Made by a program: the position numbers and the translations under genes. This document shows, piece by piece, positions 16,419 to 23,919 of a stretch of DNA of 33,540 nt (the first letter of the stretch is position 1; every line of letters begins with the position of its first letter). The stretch comes from Actinomycetota bacterium. Lineage in GTDB: Bacteria > Actinomycetota > Acidimicrobiia > Spongiisociales > UBA5794. The notes beneath the pieces were generated by a model. It ran no database searches. It saw nothing but the letters and a program-made list of their open reading frames with translations, and was not told the DNA's origin. The stretch is taken from contig JAQCAA010000007.1 in assembly GCA_027728645.1 (NCBI GenBank), positions 1-33,540 of the forward strand. Direction: 5' to 3'.

Positions 16419-16772
16419 GGGGGTGACATGGTTTCGACCGTGGGCGTTGATGCGTCGGAAGCGAGCCGAGGTCGCCGGAGTCCTCGTTAAAGAGCCGGTA
16501 CAAAAATAAGTGCAGACAACGAAAGTTACGCACTGGCAGCGTAGATAAACGCTCCTGTCCTACCGGAGGGAACCCACCTCGCCGGATCAGGGCAATGCAA
16601 AGTGGGATGCCCCCGCCGGGGTTCCAGGACCGGCGGGGTAAGACAATTCTGGATAGGGCACAGGGTTGCTTGCCGGCAGGGTCCCAGTGCTTCGAAATTT
16701 TCCTGCTGGCTGCGCTCGGAGATGCCGGCGCTGAAATCTTGCGGGACGGGGGTTCGATTCCCCCCACCTCCA
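16419..16772 (+). ncRNA. ssrA: tmRNA (SsrA)
   Basis: Transfer-messenger RNA that rescues stalled ribosomes and tags their products. The 5' end 'GGGGGTGACATGGTTTCGAC' is canonical. The 3' end has the T arm 'GGGGGTTCGATTCCCCC' and then CACCTCC, which pairs with the 5' GGGGGTG through one G-U pair. The discriminator A is 16772 and the genomic sequence continues CTA, so CCA is not encoded and must be added. The tag reading frame starts at GCA 16512 and gives ADNESYALAA before TAG at 16542-16544. GC-rich pseudoknot sequences follow. It is a one-piece tmRNA, close to smpB as in many actinobacteria. Confidence 0.96.
16512..16544 (+). other. tmRNA tag-peptide reading frame (ADNESYALAA, stop TAG)
   Basis: The resume codon GCA follows 'aaaaataagt'. 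Ten codons read A-D-N-E-S-Y-A-L-A-A and then TAG. The ALAA end is the usual protease recognition signal for ClpXP-type degradation. Confidence 0.93.
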
Positions 16773-16777
16773 CTAGC

Positions 16778-16805
16778 CGATGCCTCCGGAACCCCGGAGG
16801 CATCG
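16778..16805. terminator. 12-bp perfect hairpin between ssrA and the convergent MFS gene
   Basis: CGATGCCTCCGG (16778-16789) is the exact reverse complement of CCGGAGGCATCG (16794-16805), with a four-base loop AACC. It starts six bases after the tmRNA 3' end and lies 34 bp beyond the stop of the minus-strand MFS gene, so it can serve both strands. There is no strong T tract. Confidence 0.75.
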
Positions 16806-16838
16806 TCGCGCAAAGCAGAAGAGGGGCGTTGCCTCGCC

Positions 16839-18398
16839 CTAGAGCTGCGAGGGCTCGATGTCGGTATCTGAAGCTCCGTAGAGGCGTTGGCGTTCGGCGG
16901 GATCCATCGCCTTTGCAGGAAGGAACGCAGCCGTGAGAACCGCCCCAATGAGTGCAACGACAGCTGCGACCCACACGGCTGTTGTCATCCCATCGACGAA
17001 TGCCTGATTCGCAGCCGCGACCAGTGGAGCACCCGCTTCGCCAAGCCGACTCGCTACTGCGAACGCACCTCCGATTGAGTCACCTGCGATCTCTGCGGCC
17101 TCAGGAGGTAGCACCCCAACGATCGGCGCCATCGCCGAACTGTACGAAGAGGCAAGCACGCTGCCGAGAACCGCGACGCCCAGTGCTCCGCCAATCTGCC
17201 GCGTTGTGTCGTTCATCGCAGAACCCACTCCAGCTTTGGCCAGAGGGACGGAGCACATGATCGACTCTGTTGCTGGTGCCATTGCGGCCCCCATTCCGAC
17301 CCCCAAAAAGCTCAGAGTGATCGCTATGTGACCGTAACCCGAGTTGATGTCAAGAGTTGCTAGCCACGCCATTGCGCCAGCGACGACGGTCAGTCCGGCT
17401 GCCACAACGACCTTGGACCCGAGTCGCTCCACGGTTCGTGCTGCGACCGGTGCGGCAATGATCATCGTCGCGATTGGCATGATCCGAATGCCAGCCTCGA
17501 GGGGTGAGAACAAGAGCACGAACTGCATGTATTGGGTAAGCATGAACACCGTTCCGAACATGGCGAAAAACACGAGGGCGATCGCCCCACTGGCGGCGCT
17601 GAATCGAGGGTTCTTAAAGAACTCCAACCGCAGCATCGGGTGCTCCGATTGGCGCTCCCACCAGAAGAAGGCTCCCAAGAGAACGGTTGCGAGCGCAAAG
17701 CCGATCAACGTCGCTGCGTCAAGCCATCCGTTGCTTGGCGCCTCAATGATCGAGTAGACGAGGCCGACGAGGCCCGCTATCGAGAGAAGCGCGCCGATCG
17801 GGTCGAGAGGAGTTGCTGTTGGGTCTTTCGATTCGGGGACAAGGGCGAATCCCAAGAGGATTGCGACGCCCACGATGAAGATATTGATGAGGAAGATTGA
17901 GCCCCACCAGTAGTGCTCGAGCAGCCAGCCTCCGAGCGCTGGTCCGATAACAATTCCGAGCCCAGCGACCGCCGCCCACGCAGCGATAGCTCTTCCTCGT
18001 TCAGCCCCCGTGAAGATGTTCGTAATGATCGACAATGTCGAAGGCATGATGAGGGCGCCGCCGACCCCCATGAGCGAGCGGGCGATGATGAGCGCGTCAG
18101 CGGAACCTGCGAACGCAGCGAAGACAGACGCAGCACCGAAAATCACCAAACCCGCATTGAGCGCCAGCTTCCTTCCGAACCTGTCGCCGAGTGCGCCCAT
18201 GGTGAGGAGCAACCCCGCAAACACAAGGACGTATGAGTCGACCATCCACTGCAGTTGGCTCGCTGATGCGTCAAGTTCGCGAACCAGAGTCGGCAGAGCG
18301 ACGTTGAGGATGGTGTTGTCAAGACCGATGATGACGAGACTCAGCGAGAGAACCGCAAGCGTCAGCCAACGCCGCCGGTGAATGGTTTCGCTGTCGAT
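16839..18398 (-). CDS. DHA2-family MFS drug-efflux transporter (14 membrane segments), apparent ATC start
   Basis: A proton-coupled exporter of the EmrB/QacA group. The track starts at ATG 18245, which lacks the first membrane segment. The same frame continues upstream as 'RRRWLTLAVLSLSLVIIGLD' and 'NTILNVALPTLVRELDASAS', the standard first helix with motif D1. No ATG, GTG or TTG exists between the upstream TAG (18431-18429) and 18245. An ATC at 18398-18396 has AAAGGA six bases before it and would give 519 residues, the normal length. Motif A 'GALGDRFGRKLAL' and motif C-like 'GLGIVIGPALGGWLLEHYWW' are intact. A mutated ATG start is the alternative reading. The substrate is unknown. Confidence 0.88.
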   Translation of the reverse strand: MDSETIHRRRWLTLAVLSLSLVIIGLDNTILNVALPTLVRELDASASQLQWMVDSYVLVFAGLLLTMGALGDRFGRKLALNAGLVIFGAASVFAAFAGSADALIIARSLMGVGGALIMPSTLSIITNIFTGAERGRAIAAWAAVAGLGIVIGPALGGWLLEHYWWGSIFLINIFIVGVAILLGFALVPESKDPTATPLDPIGALLSIAGLVGLVYSIIEAPSNGWLDAATLIGFALATVLLGAFFWWERQSEHPMLRLEFFKNPRFSAASGAIALVFFAMFGTVFMLTQYMQFVLLFSPLEAGIRIMPIATMIIAAPVAARTVERLGSKVVVAAGLTVVAGAMAWLATLDINSGYGHIAITLSFLGVGMGAAMAPATESIMCSVPLAKAGVGSAMNDTTRQIGGALGVAVLGSVLASSYSSAMAPIVGVLPPEAAEIAGDSIGGAFAVASRLGEAGAPLVAAANQAFVDGMTTAVWVAAVVALIGAVLTAAFLPAKAMDPAERQRLYGASDTDIEPSQL

Positions 18399-18431
18399 GT
18401 TGTGTCCTTTGTTCGGGAAAGCCGAACGCTA
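18399..18431 (-). promoter_or_regulatory. Leader of the MFS gene: TAGCGT box and AAAGGA ribosome binding site
   Basis: On the minus strand TAGCGT (18431-18426) could be a -10 box. AAAGGA (18410-18405) is six bases before the ATC at 18398. The spacing supports translation from ATC rather than from the internal ATG at 18245, which has no upstream ribosome binding site. The rest of the divergent gap to glpD (18432-18556) shows no other recognised site. Confidence 0.45.
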
Positions 18432-18559
18432 CCGTAACCGAGGTGCGGTTCGGGCAGTTGTGAAATCTTCTGCAAAGCCGCACGCTCGAAAGCGATGAAC
18501 GATCCCTCGGTAGGCCCGGACCAATAGTTGACAACCCCCCCCATGGAGATCAGTTCTTG

Positions 18560-20275
18560 ATGAACGACCAGCGGGAATCCGCACGACTCGGACCGCAACA
18601 GAGGGCTCGCGATCTCAAACGCATGACCTCGGAGGTATTCGATGTCGTCGTGATCGGGGGAGGCGTAACGGGTACCGGAACAGCTTTAGACGCGGTGACG
18701 AGGGGGCTCTCGACCGCTCTGATCGAGCAGCGTGACTATGCCAGTGGCACTTCGAGCCGGTCGAGCAAACTGCTTCATGGCGGCCTGAGGTATCTCGAGC
18801 AGATGAACTTCAAATTGGTCGCCGAGGCATTGCGTGAGCGCAACCTCATGCTCAACCGGCTGTGTCCCCATCTCGCAAGACCGGTCTCGTTCCTGTACCC
18901 ACTCCAACATCGTGTGTGGGAGCGGGCCTATGTCGGGGCGGGGATCATGCTCTACGACATGATGGCCTCTGCAGCCCGCACGCCGATGCCGCATCATCGC
19001 CACCTTTCGAAGAAGAACGCCCTTGCTCTTGCACCGTCGCTTGATGAGGATTCGCTGGTTGGCGGAATTGTCTACTGGGACGCCCAGGTCGACGACGCCC
19101 GCCACACGATGAACCTCGCTCGCACCGCCGAACACCACGGTGCCGCGTTAGCGCCGAGCGCGAGAGCGACCGGATTTGCCATGGAGGGCGACCGAGTGGT
19201 CGGTGTCGAGGTTCGGGACCTTGAGTCTGGCGAAGAGTTGTTCGTACGAGCACGACATGTAATCAACACGACCGGCGTGTGGGTTGACCAAGTTCAGAGC
19301 CTGGCTGGCCGTGACAGGAACGACATTCGTGCCTCGAAAGGTGTGCACCTCGTTGTGCCTCGGGATCGGATTCGAGGCGAAACCGGGATGATTCTGCGGA
19401 CAGATCAGAGTGTGCTCTTCGTGATCCCGTGGAACCATCATTGGATTATTGGTACGACTGATACCGATTGGAACCTTGACTTGGCCCATCCAGCGGCCAG
19501 CCAGGCCGACATCGACTACCTCCTCGACAATGTCAACAAGGTGCTTGCCGAACCGCTGACCGAAGACGACGTCGAAGGTGTATACGCCGGGCTGCGACCA
19601 CTGATGAGCGGCGAATCAGAAGCAACGAGCAAGGTCAGCAGGGAGCACCTCGTCCTTGATTCGGCTCCTGGGCTGACCTCTGTCGTCGGTGGAAAGTACA
19701 CGACGTACCGGGTGATGGCGAGCGACGCCGTCGATCGGGCCGCTTCGGCCCTCACCATGGAAGTTCCCACATCAACGACGAAACATGTTCGATTGGTCGG
19801 TGCTGATGGATATGAAGGTCTCTGGGACGATCGTGAGCGACTCGCACCGGACCTCGGTCTTGACATTTCGCGCACCGAGCACCTTCTCCGGCGGTACGGA
19901 ACGCTTGTTCACCAAGTCTTCGACGTTATCCGAGGGAATCCAGTTCTTGCAGAGCCGATGGCAGGTGCCGAGCAGTATCTGGCGGTCGAGCTCGTCTATG
20001 CCGCGTCCCACGAGGGTGCGCTGCATCTTGACGACGTGCTGACGCGACGGACGCGAATCTCGATCGAGACCGCCGACCGAGGTGTCATGTCGGCGAGGCC
20101 TGCGGCAGTGCTGATGGGCAAGGTTCTGGGGTGGGATGAGATCACCATCGACCGCGAAGTAGATCACTATCTCGCTCGCGTCGCTGCCGAGCTTGACTCC
20201 CAGGAACAACAAGATGACCACACCGCCGATGCGGCCAGGCTCGGTGCCCCCGATGTACGCATGGATGGCAGGTGA
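18560..20275 (+). CDS. glpD: Aerobic glycerol-3-phosphate dehydrogenase (FAD-dependent)
   Basis: Oxidises glycerol 3-phosphate to dihydroxyacetone phosphate and passes electrons to the membrane quinone pool. The N-terminal FAD-binding motif is 'VVVIGGGVTGTGTALDAVTR', followed by the GlpD signature 'GTSSRSSKLLHGGLRYLEQM'. 'VYAGLRPLMSGESEATSKVS' and 'VVGGKYTTYRVMASDAVDRA' are typical of the substrate region. The product is 571 residues, normal for actinobacteria, with a C-terminal helical cap domain. ATG 18560 is preceded in frame by a TTG at 18557; GGAG at 18545 is better spaced for the TTG, so the start is uncertain by one codon. It stands alone, without glpK or glpF nearby. Confidence 0.95.
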   Translation: MNDQRESARLGPQQRARDLKRMTSEVFDVVVIGGGVTGTGTALDAVTRGLSTALIEQRDYASGTSSRSSKLLHGGLRYLEQMNFKLVAEALRERNLMLNRLCPHLARPVSFLYPLQHRVWERAYVGAGIMLYDMMASAARTPMPHHRHLSKKNALALAPSLDEDSLVGGIVYWDAQVDDARHTMNLARTAEHHGAALAPSARATGFAMEGDRVVGVEVRDLESGEELFVRARHVINTTGVWVDQVQSLAGRDRNDIRASKGVHLVVPRDRIRGETGMILRTDQSVLFVIPWNHHWIIGTTDTDWNLDLAHPAASQADIDYLLDNVNKVLAEPLTEDDVEGVYAGLRPLMSGESEATSKVSREHLVLDSAPGLTSVVGGKYTTYRVMASDAVDRAASALTMEVPTSTTKHVRLVGADGYEGLWDDRERLAPDLGLDISRTEHLLRRYGTLVHQVFDVIRGNPVLAEPMAGAEQYLAVELVYAASHEGALHLDDVLTRRTRISIETADRGVMSARPAAVLMGKVLGWDEITIDREVDHYLARVAAELDSQEQQDDHTADAARLGAPDVRMDGR

Positions 20276-20369
20276 CGAGCAGCGGCGAGATGATCTGCAC
20301 CTGCTCGATGACACAACCTAGACCGGTCAGCTCTTGCTGCGAACGGTCATCTGTTCGCGGTGAGCGGTG

Positions 20370-20400
20370 TCGTGAATGCCGCGTGGCGCGGCATTCACGA
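20370..20400. terminator. 14-bp perfect hairpin between convergent glpD and ald
   Basis: TCGTGAATGCCGCG (20370-20383) is the exact reverse complement of CGCGGCATTCACGA (20387-20400), with loop TGG. It lies between two convergent genes, 95 bp after glpD and 17 bp beyond the ald stop, so a bidirectional terminator is the natural reading. No T tract is evident. Confidence 0.8.
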
Positions 20401-20417
20401 CGTTGGATCTGTGGGCG

Positions 20418-21533
20418 TTAACCGAACCCGAGGGCCGCGGCGGGTTCGACATAGGCGGTTCCAAGGGCATTGGCCACCGCCTCGTGTGTCACTTGGCCCG
20501 CTGCGACATTGATACCGCCGACGAGATCTGGCATGCGCTCGACGGCGACCTTGGTTCCGTCAGCGAGCGCCCGAACGTAGGGCAATGTCGCGTTGGAGAG
20601 TGCCTTCGAAGATGTGTGCGGAACAGATCCGGGAATATTCCCAACGGCGTAGTGGACAATCTCGTCAATGACGTATGTCGGTTCGCGATGAGTCGTCTCT
20701 CTGCTTGTCTCGAAGCATCCACCTTGGTCGATGGAGATGTCGACCACCACAGACCCGGCCTCCATGACACCAAGCATCTCACGATCGATGACAATCGGCG
20801 CTCGATCCCCAGCGACAAGAACAGCGCCAACAACGAGGTCTGCTGTGCTGATCCATTCCGTGACAGCAGCCTTCGTAGAGAACTCGGTGGTGACTCGTGA
20901 TCCCCATTGGCGGTGGACATGTTCCAGTGCTCCGATGTTGACGTCAAGAACCACGACGCGTGCACCTAGTCCGACTGCGACATCGACCGCGTTCAAGCCA
21001 GCGGCACCTGCGCCGATCACCACGACCCGCCCCTGCGGCACGCCAGCATGCCCACCGAGGAGTACGCCCTTTCCACCGTTGGGAGCCATGAGGTAGAACG
21101 CTCCGACCTGAGTAGACAGACGTCCAGCGATGTGGCTCATCGGTGCGAGAAGTGGCAATGACCCGCCCGAAACCACGGTTTCATAAGCAACGCAGGTGGC
21201 CCCAGAAGCCACAAGGCCCTCGGCGACTTTGGGGTAGGCAGCGAGGTGGAGGTAGGTGAAGATCGTGTGGTCGGGAGTCAGCATCGCGATCTCGGAAGCC
21301 TGCGGCTCCTTGACGTGGACAATCAGCTGTGCGGCTTCGAACACATCTTCTGCTGAGTCCAAAATTATGGCACCAGCCTCTTCGAATGCCTCGTCCGGTG
21401 CGCCAGCACCGGCACCAGCTCCTGATTGGACGAACACGGGATGTCCACGGAGCACGAGATCGTGAGCAGCACCAGGCTGGATCGCGACTCGCCGCTCGTC
21501 AGGCTTGATCTCTGCGATAACTCCGATGTTCAT
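20418..21533 (-). CDS. ald: Alanine dehydrogenase
   Basis: NAD-dependent, reversible deamination of L-alanine to pyruvate and ammonium. The N-terminus is 'MNIGVIAEIKPDERRVAIQP'. Substrate residues lie in 'LIVHVKEPQASE' (Lys) and 'TYLHLAAYP' (His). The NAD loop is 'VVVIGAGAAGLNAVDVAVGL' and 'AVGNIPGSVPHTSSKALSNA' is diagnostic of the C-terminal part. The length of 371 residues matches the family. The start was set at 21533 because GGAGG lies just upstream; the track start at 21881 adds a cysteine- and arginine-rich leader without homology. It is divergent from the pyrimidine operon and could recycle alanine produced by the aminotransferase there. Confidence 0.95.
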   Translation of the reverse strand: MNIGVIAEIKPDERRVAIQPGAAHDLVLRGHPVFVQSGAGAGAGAPDEAFEEAGAIILDSAEDVFEAAQLIVHVKEPQASEIAMLTPDHTIFTYLHLAAYPKVAEGLVASGATCVAYETVVSGGSLPLLAPMSHIAGRLSTQVGAFYLMAPNGGKGVLLGGHAGVPQGRVVVIGAGAAGLNAVDVAVGLGARVVVLDVNIGALEHVHRQWGSRVTTEFSTKAAVTEWISTADLVVGAVLVAGDRAPIVIDREMLGVMEAGSVVVDISIDQGGCFETSRETTHREPTYVIDEIVHYAVGNIPGSVPHTSSKALSNATLPYVRALADGTKVAVERMPDLVGGINVAAGQVTHEAVANALGTAYVEPAAALGFG

Positions 21534-21565
21534 CGGACCTCCGTTGTCCGTATGTGAGGTGTACT

Positions 21566-21584
21566 CCAGCATTGTGATAGCTGG
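21566..21584. promoter_or_regulatory. Inverted repeat in the ald/pyrimidine-operon divergent region
   Basis: CCAGC-(9 bp)-GCTGG, with an AT-rich centre containing TATCACAAT on the minus strand, lies 33 bp upstream of the ald ATG. It could hold the ald -10 box or a regulator site. Alanine dehydrogenase genes are often controlled by Lrp/AsnC- or PucR-type proteins, but no regulator gene is present here. Confidence 0.3.
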
Positions 21585-21679
21585 TGCCCATGTTTGATTC
21601 GTATCTGCGATTCCCGTTACACGAAACAAGCCCTGCAAGATCCTCGGACATGATCGAAGATCCCCTCGTGCGGCTTCAA

Positions 21680-21702
21680 ACCATATCCCGATTTTGTATG
21701 GT
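21680..21702. promoter_or_regulatory. Inverted repeat ACCATA-N11-TATGGT upstream of the pyrimidine operon
   Basis: A 6-bp inverted repeat with an 11-bp spacer lies 60 bp before the first operon gene. TTCAAA (21675-21680) and TATGGT (21697-21702), 16 bp apart, could serve as -35 and -10 boxes, so the repeat would overlap the promoter. This is a weak, pattern-only call. Confidence 0.35.
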
Positions 21703-21762
21703 GTGCATGTGGCAGGATGGGGTACACGGTTAACCCACCACCGAATGTGAAGGAGACAAGGG

Positions 21763-22605
21763 ATGAGTCGAGTCGTGCGCGCAGCAATTCTCCAGACAGA
21801 GTGGACCGGTGACAAGGAGTCCATGATCGAGCTGCATGAGAAATATGCTCGAGAGGCCGCAGCTGACGGCGCCAAGGTCATCTGCTTCCAGGAGCTGTTC
21901 TACGGACCATATTTCTGTCAGGTTCAAGACATCGAGTACTACGACTACGCAGAGGCGATCCCAGACGGTCCGACAACCAAGCGCTTCCAAGCACTGGCCA
22001 AAGAACTCGGCATGGTGATGGTGCTCCCTATGTACGAGAGGGAGATGGCGGGATTCCTCTACAACACGGCCGCCGTGATTGACTCCGACGGCACCTACCT
22101 CGGCAAGTACCGCAAGCACCACATTCCGCACGTTGGGGGCTTCTGGGAGAAGTTCTACTTCCGTCCCGGAAACGACGACTTTCCTGTTTTCGACACTGCG
22201 GTCGGCAAGGTTGGCGTCTACATTTGCTACGACCGCCACTTCCCAGAGGGCTGGCGTGCTCTCGGGCTCAACGGTGCAGAGATCGTGTTCAATCCGTCCG
22301 CAACAAGCCGGGGACTTTCCTCATACCTATGGCAACTCGAACAGCCAGCGTCCGCCGTTGCGAATATGTATTACGTCGGGGCGATCAACAGGGTCGGAGT
22401 TGAAGATCTCGGCGACAACGATTTTTATGGAACCTCGTACTTCGCCGACCCTCGCGGTCAATTCGTTGGCGATACCGCATCCGACACCGATGCCGAACTC
22501 ATTGTCCGCGACCTCGATCTTGACTTGATCGAGGAGGTTCGCAACACGTGGGCGTTCTACCGGGACCGCAGGCCTGATGCCTACGGGCCCCTTGTCAAGG
22601 GATAG
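21763..22605 (+). CDS. pydC: Beta-ureidopropionase (nitrilase-superfamily N-carbamoyl-beta-alanine amidohydrolase)
   Basis: Hydrolyses N-carbamoyl-beta-alanine (or the beta-aminoisobutyrate analogue) to the beta-amino acid, CO2 and ammonium, the third step of reductive pyrimidine breakdown. The Glu-Lys-Cys triad is visible: Glu in 'VICFQELFYGPYF', Lys in 'GKYRKHHIPHVGGFWEKFYF', Cys in 'GVYICYDRHFPEGWRALGLN'. The 280-residue length fits. The sequence also resembles N-carbamoylputrescine amidase (AguB), and only the neighbouring dihydropyrimidinase and PreTA genes decide the call. AAGGAG lies eight bases before ATG 21763. It is the first gene of the operon, and the next starts 5 bp after its stop. 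Confidence 0.85.
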   Translation: MSRVVRAAILQTEWTGDKESMIELHEKYAREAAADGAKVICFQELFYGPYFCQVQDIEYYDYAEAIPDGPTTKRFQALAKELGMVMVLPMYEREMAGFLYNTAAVIDSDGTYLGKYRKHHIPHVGGFWEKFYFRPGNDDFPVFDTAVGKVGVYICYDRHFPEGWRALGLNGAEIVFNPSATSRGLSSYLWQLEQPASAVANMYYVGAINRVGVEDLGDNDFYGTSYFADPRGQFVGDTASDTDAELIVRDLDLDLIEEVRNTWAFYRDRRPDAYGPLVKG

Positions 22606-22610
22606 GCAAA

Positions 22611-23900
22611 ATGGGTATTCACGCCGAACTCACCGAGCGCACGCGCGCAGTCATGCCGTCGTGGCTTGCGTTGTACTACGACGAGCCGATTGCTATCGAC
22701 AGAGGCGAAGGCAGGACGGTCTGGGATCTCGAGGGCAACGAGTACCTCGACTTCTTCGGTGGCATCCTCACAACCATGACCGCCTACTCGCTTCCTGAGG
22801 TGACGGCTGCGATAACCGAGCAAGCGGCCAAGGTGCTTCACACCTCGACGCTGTACCTGAACCAGCCGATGATTGAGCTTGCGGAAATGGTCGCAGAGAT
22901 GTCAGGCATCCCTGATGCGCGGGTGTTCTTTACACCTTCTGGATCCGAAGCGAACGATGCAGCGATGCTACTCGCAACGTCCTATCGCAAATCCAACCAG
23001 GTGCTCGCCCTCCGCAACAGCTATCACGGGCGAAGCTTCACGGCCATTGCGCTAACGAGCCATCGTTCGTGGTCGCCAACCAGCTACTCGGGTCTGAATG
23101 TGCACTATGTGCAAGGGCCATACAAGAAGCGGAGTCCCTACGCCCATCTCGATGATGACGCATTCACCGAGGCAGCAGTCGCGGACCTCCAGCAGGTCAT
23201 CGACATGATGACATCGGGCGATGTGGCGGCGATGATTGCTGAACCAATCCAGGGAGTTGGGGGATTTGCGACGCCACCAGATGGCTTCTTCAAGGCGTTC
23301 AAGGACGTGCTTGATGAGTACGGCATTCTCTTTGTTTCAGACGAGGTTCAGACAGGGTGGGGTCGAACCGGCGAGCACATGTGGGGCTATCAGGCCCACG
23401 GCATCACTCCGGACATCATGACGTTCGCAAAGGGCATGGGAAACGGACTTTCTATCGGCGGTGTGGTTGCCCGACCAGAAATCATGAATTGCATCGGTGC
23501 GAACTCGATTTCCACGTTCGGTGGGAACCCTCTTGCGAGCGCGGGTGCGCTGGCGAATCTCAAATATCTGGTGGAGAACGATCTCCAGGGCAATGCTCTG
23601 AAGCAGGGTTCACGCCTCTACGAGAGCCTTCTCCCTGTATCTGAGGAGACTCCCTGGATCTTCGAGCTTCGGGGCAAGGGTCTCATGCTTGCCATCGAGA
23701 CAGCGGAACCAGGAACAGGCAAACCCGACAGCACGAGGGCAGGTCGCCTTCTCGAAGAGTGCAAGCAACGAGGCCTCCTCATCGGAAAGGGAGGTCTCTA
23801 CGGAAACGTGCTTCGAATCGCTCCGCCGCTTTCGGTGACAGAGCAAGAAATCGACACCGCTGCTGAGATCATTACCGCAGCCGTATCGGCAATCGACTGA
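22611..23900 (+). CDS. Class III aminotransferase, probably beta-alanine / 3-aminoisobutyrate transaminase
   Basis: A PLP-dependent enzyme of 429 residues. 'VFFTPSGSEANDAAMLLATS' binds the cofactor phosphate, 'LRNSYHGRSFTAIALTSH' stacks on it, 'LFVSDEVQTGWGRTGEHMWG' carries the conserved Asp, and 'DIMTFAKGMGNGLSIGGVVA' carries the catalytic Lys. It is similar in layout to AGXT2-type and 4-aminobutyrate transaminases. In this operon it should convert beta-alanine to malonate semialdehyde and 3-aminoisobutyrate to methylmalonate semialdehyde. If pyruvate is the acceptor, L-alanine is formed, which the divergent ald gene product could deaminate. The amino acceptor is inferred. Confidence 0.85.
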   Translation: MGIHAELTERTRAVMPSWLALYYDEPIAIDRGEGRTVWDLEGNEYLDFFGGILTTMTAYSLPEVTAAITEQAAKVLHTSTLYLNQPMIELAEMVAEMSGIPDARVFFTPSGSEANDAAMLLATSYRKSNQVLALRNSYHGRSFTAIALTSHRSWSPTSYSGLNVHYVQGPYKKRSPYAHLDDDAFTEAAVADLQQVIDMMTSGDVAAMIAEPIQGVGGFATPPDGFFKAFKDVLDEYGILFVSDEVQTGWGRTGEHMWGYQAHGITPDIMTFAKGMGNGLSIGGVVARPEIMNCIGANSISTFGGNPLASAGALANLKYLVENDLQGNALKQGSRLYESLLPVSEETPWIFELRGKGLMLAIETAEPGTGKPDSTRAGRLLEECKQRGLLIGKGGLYGNVLRIAPPLSVTEQEIDTAAEIITAAVSAID

Positions 23901-23919
23901 GAATCAAGGAGGACTAGGT

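Noticed and set aside
20418-21881. Extended ald ORF from 21881, VOC ORF from 3288 and ahcY ORF from 4258
   Set aside because: The extra N-terminal residues lack family character. Better starts exist at 21533 and 4309 (with ribosome binding sites) and at 3606 (where homology begins).
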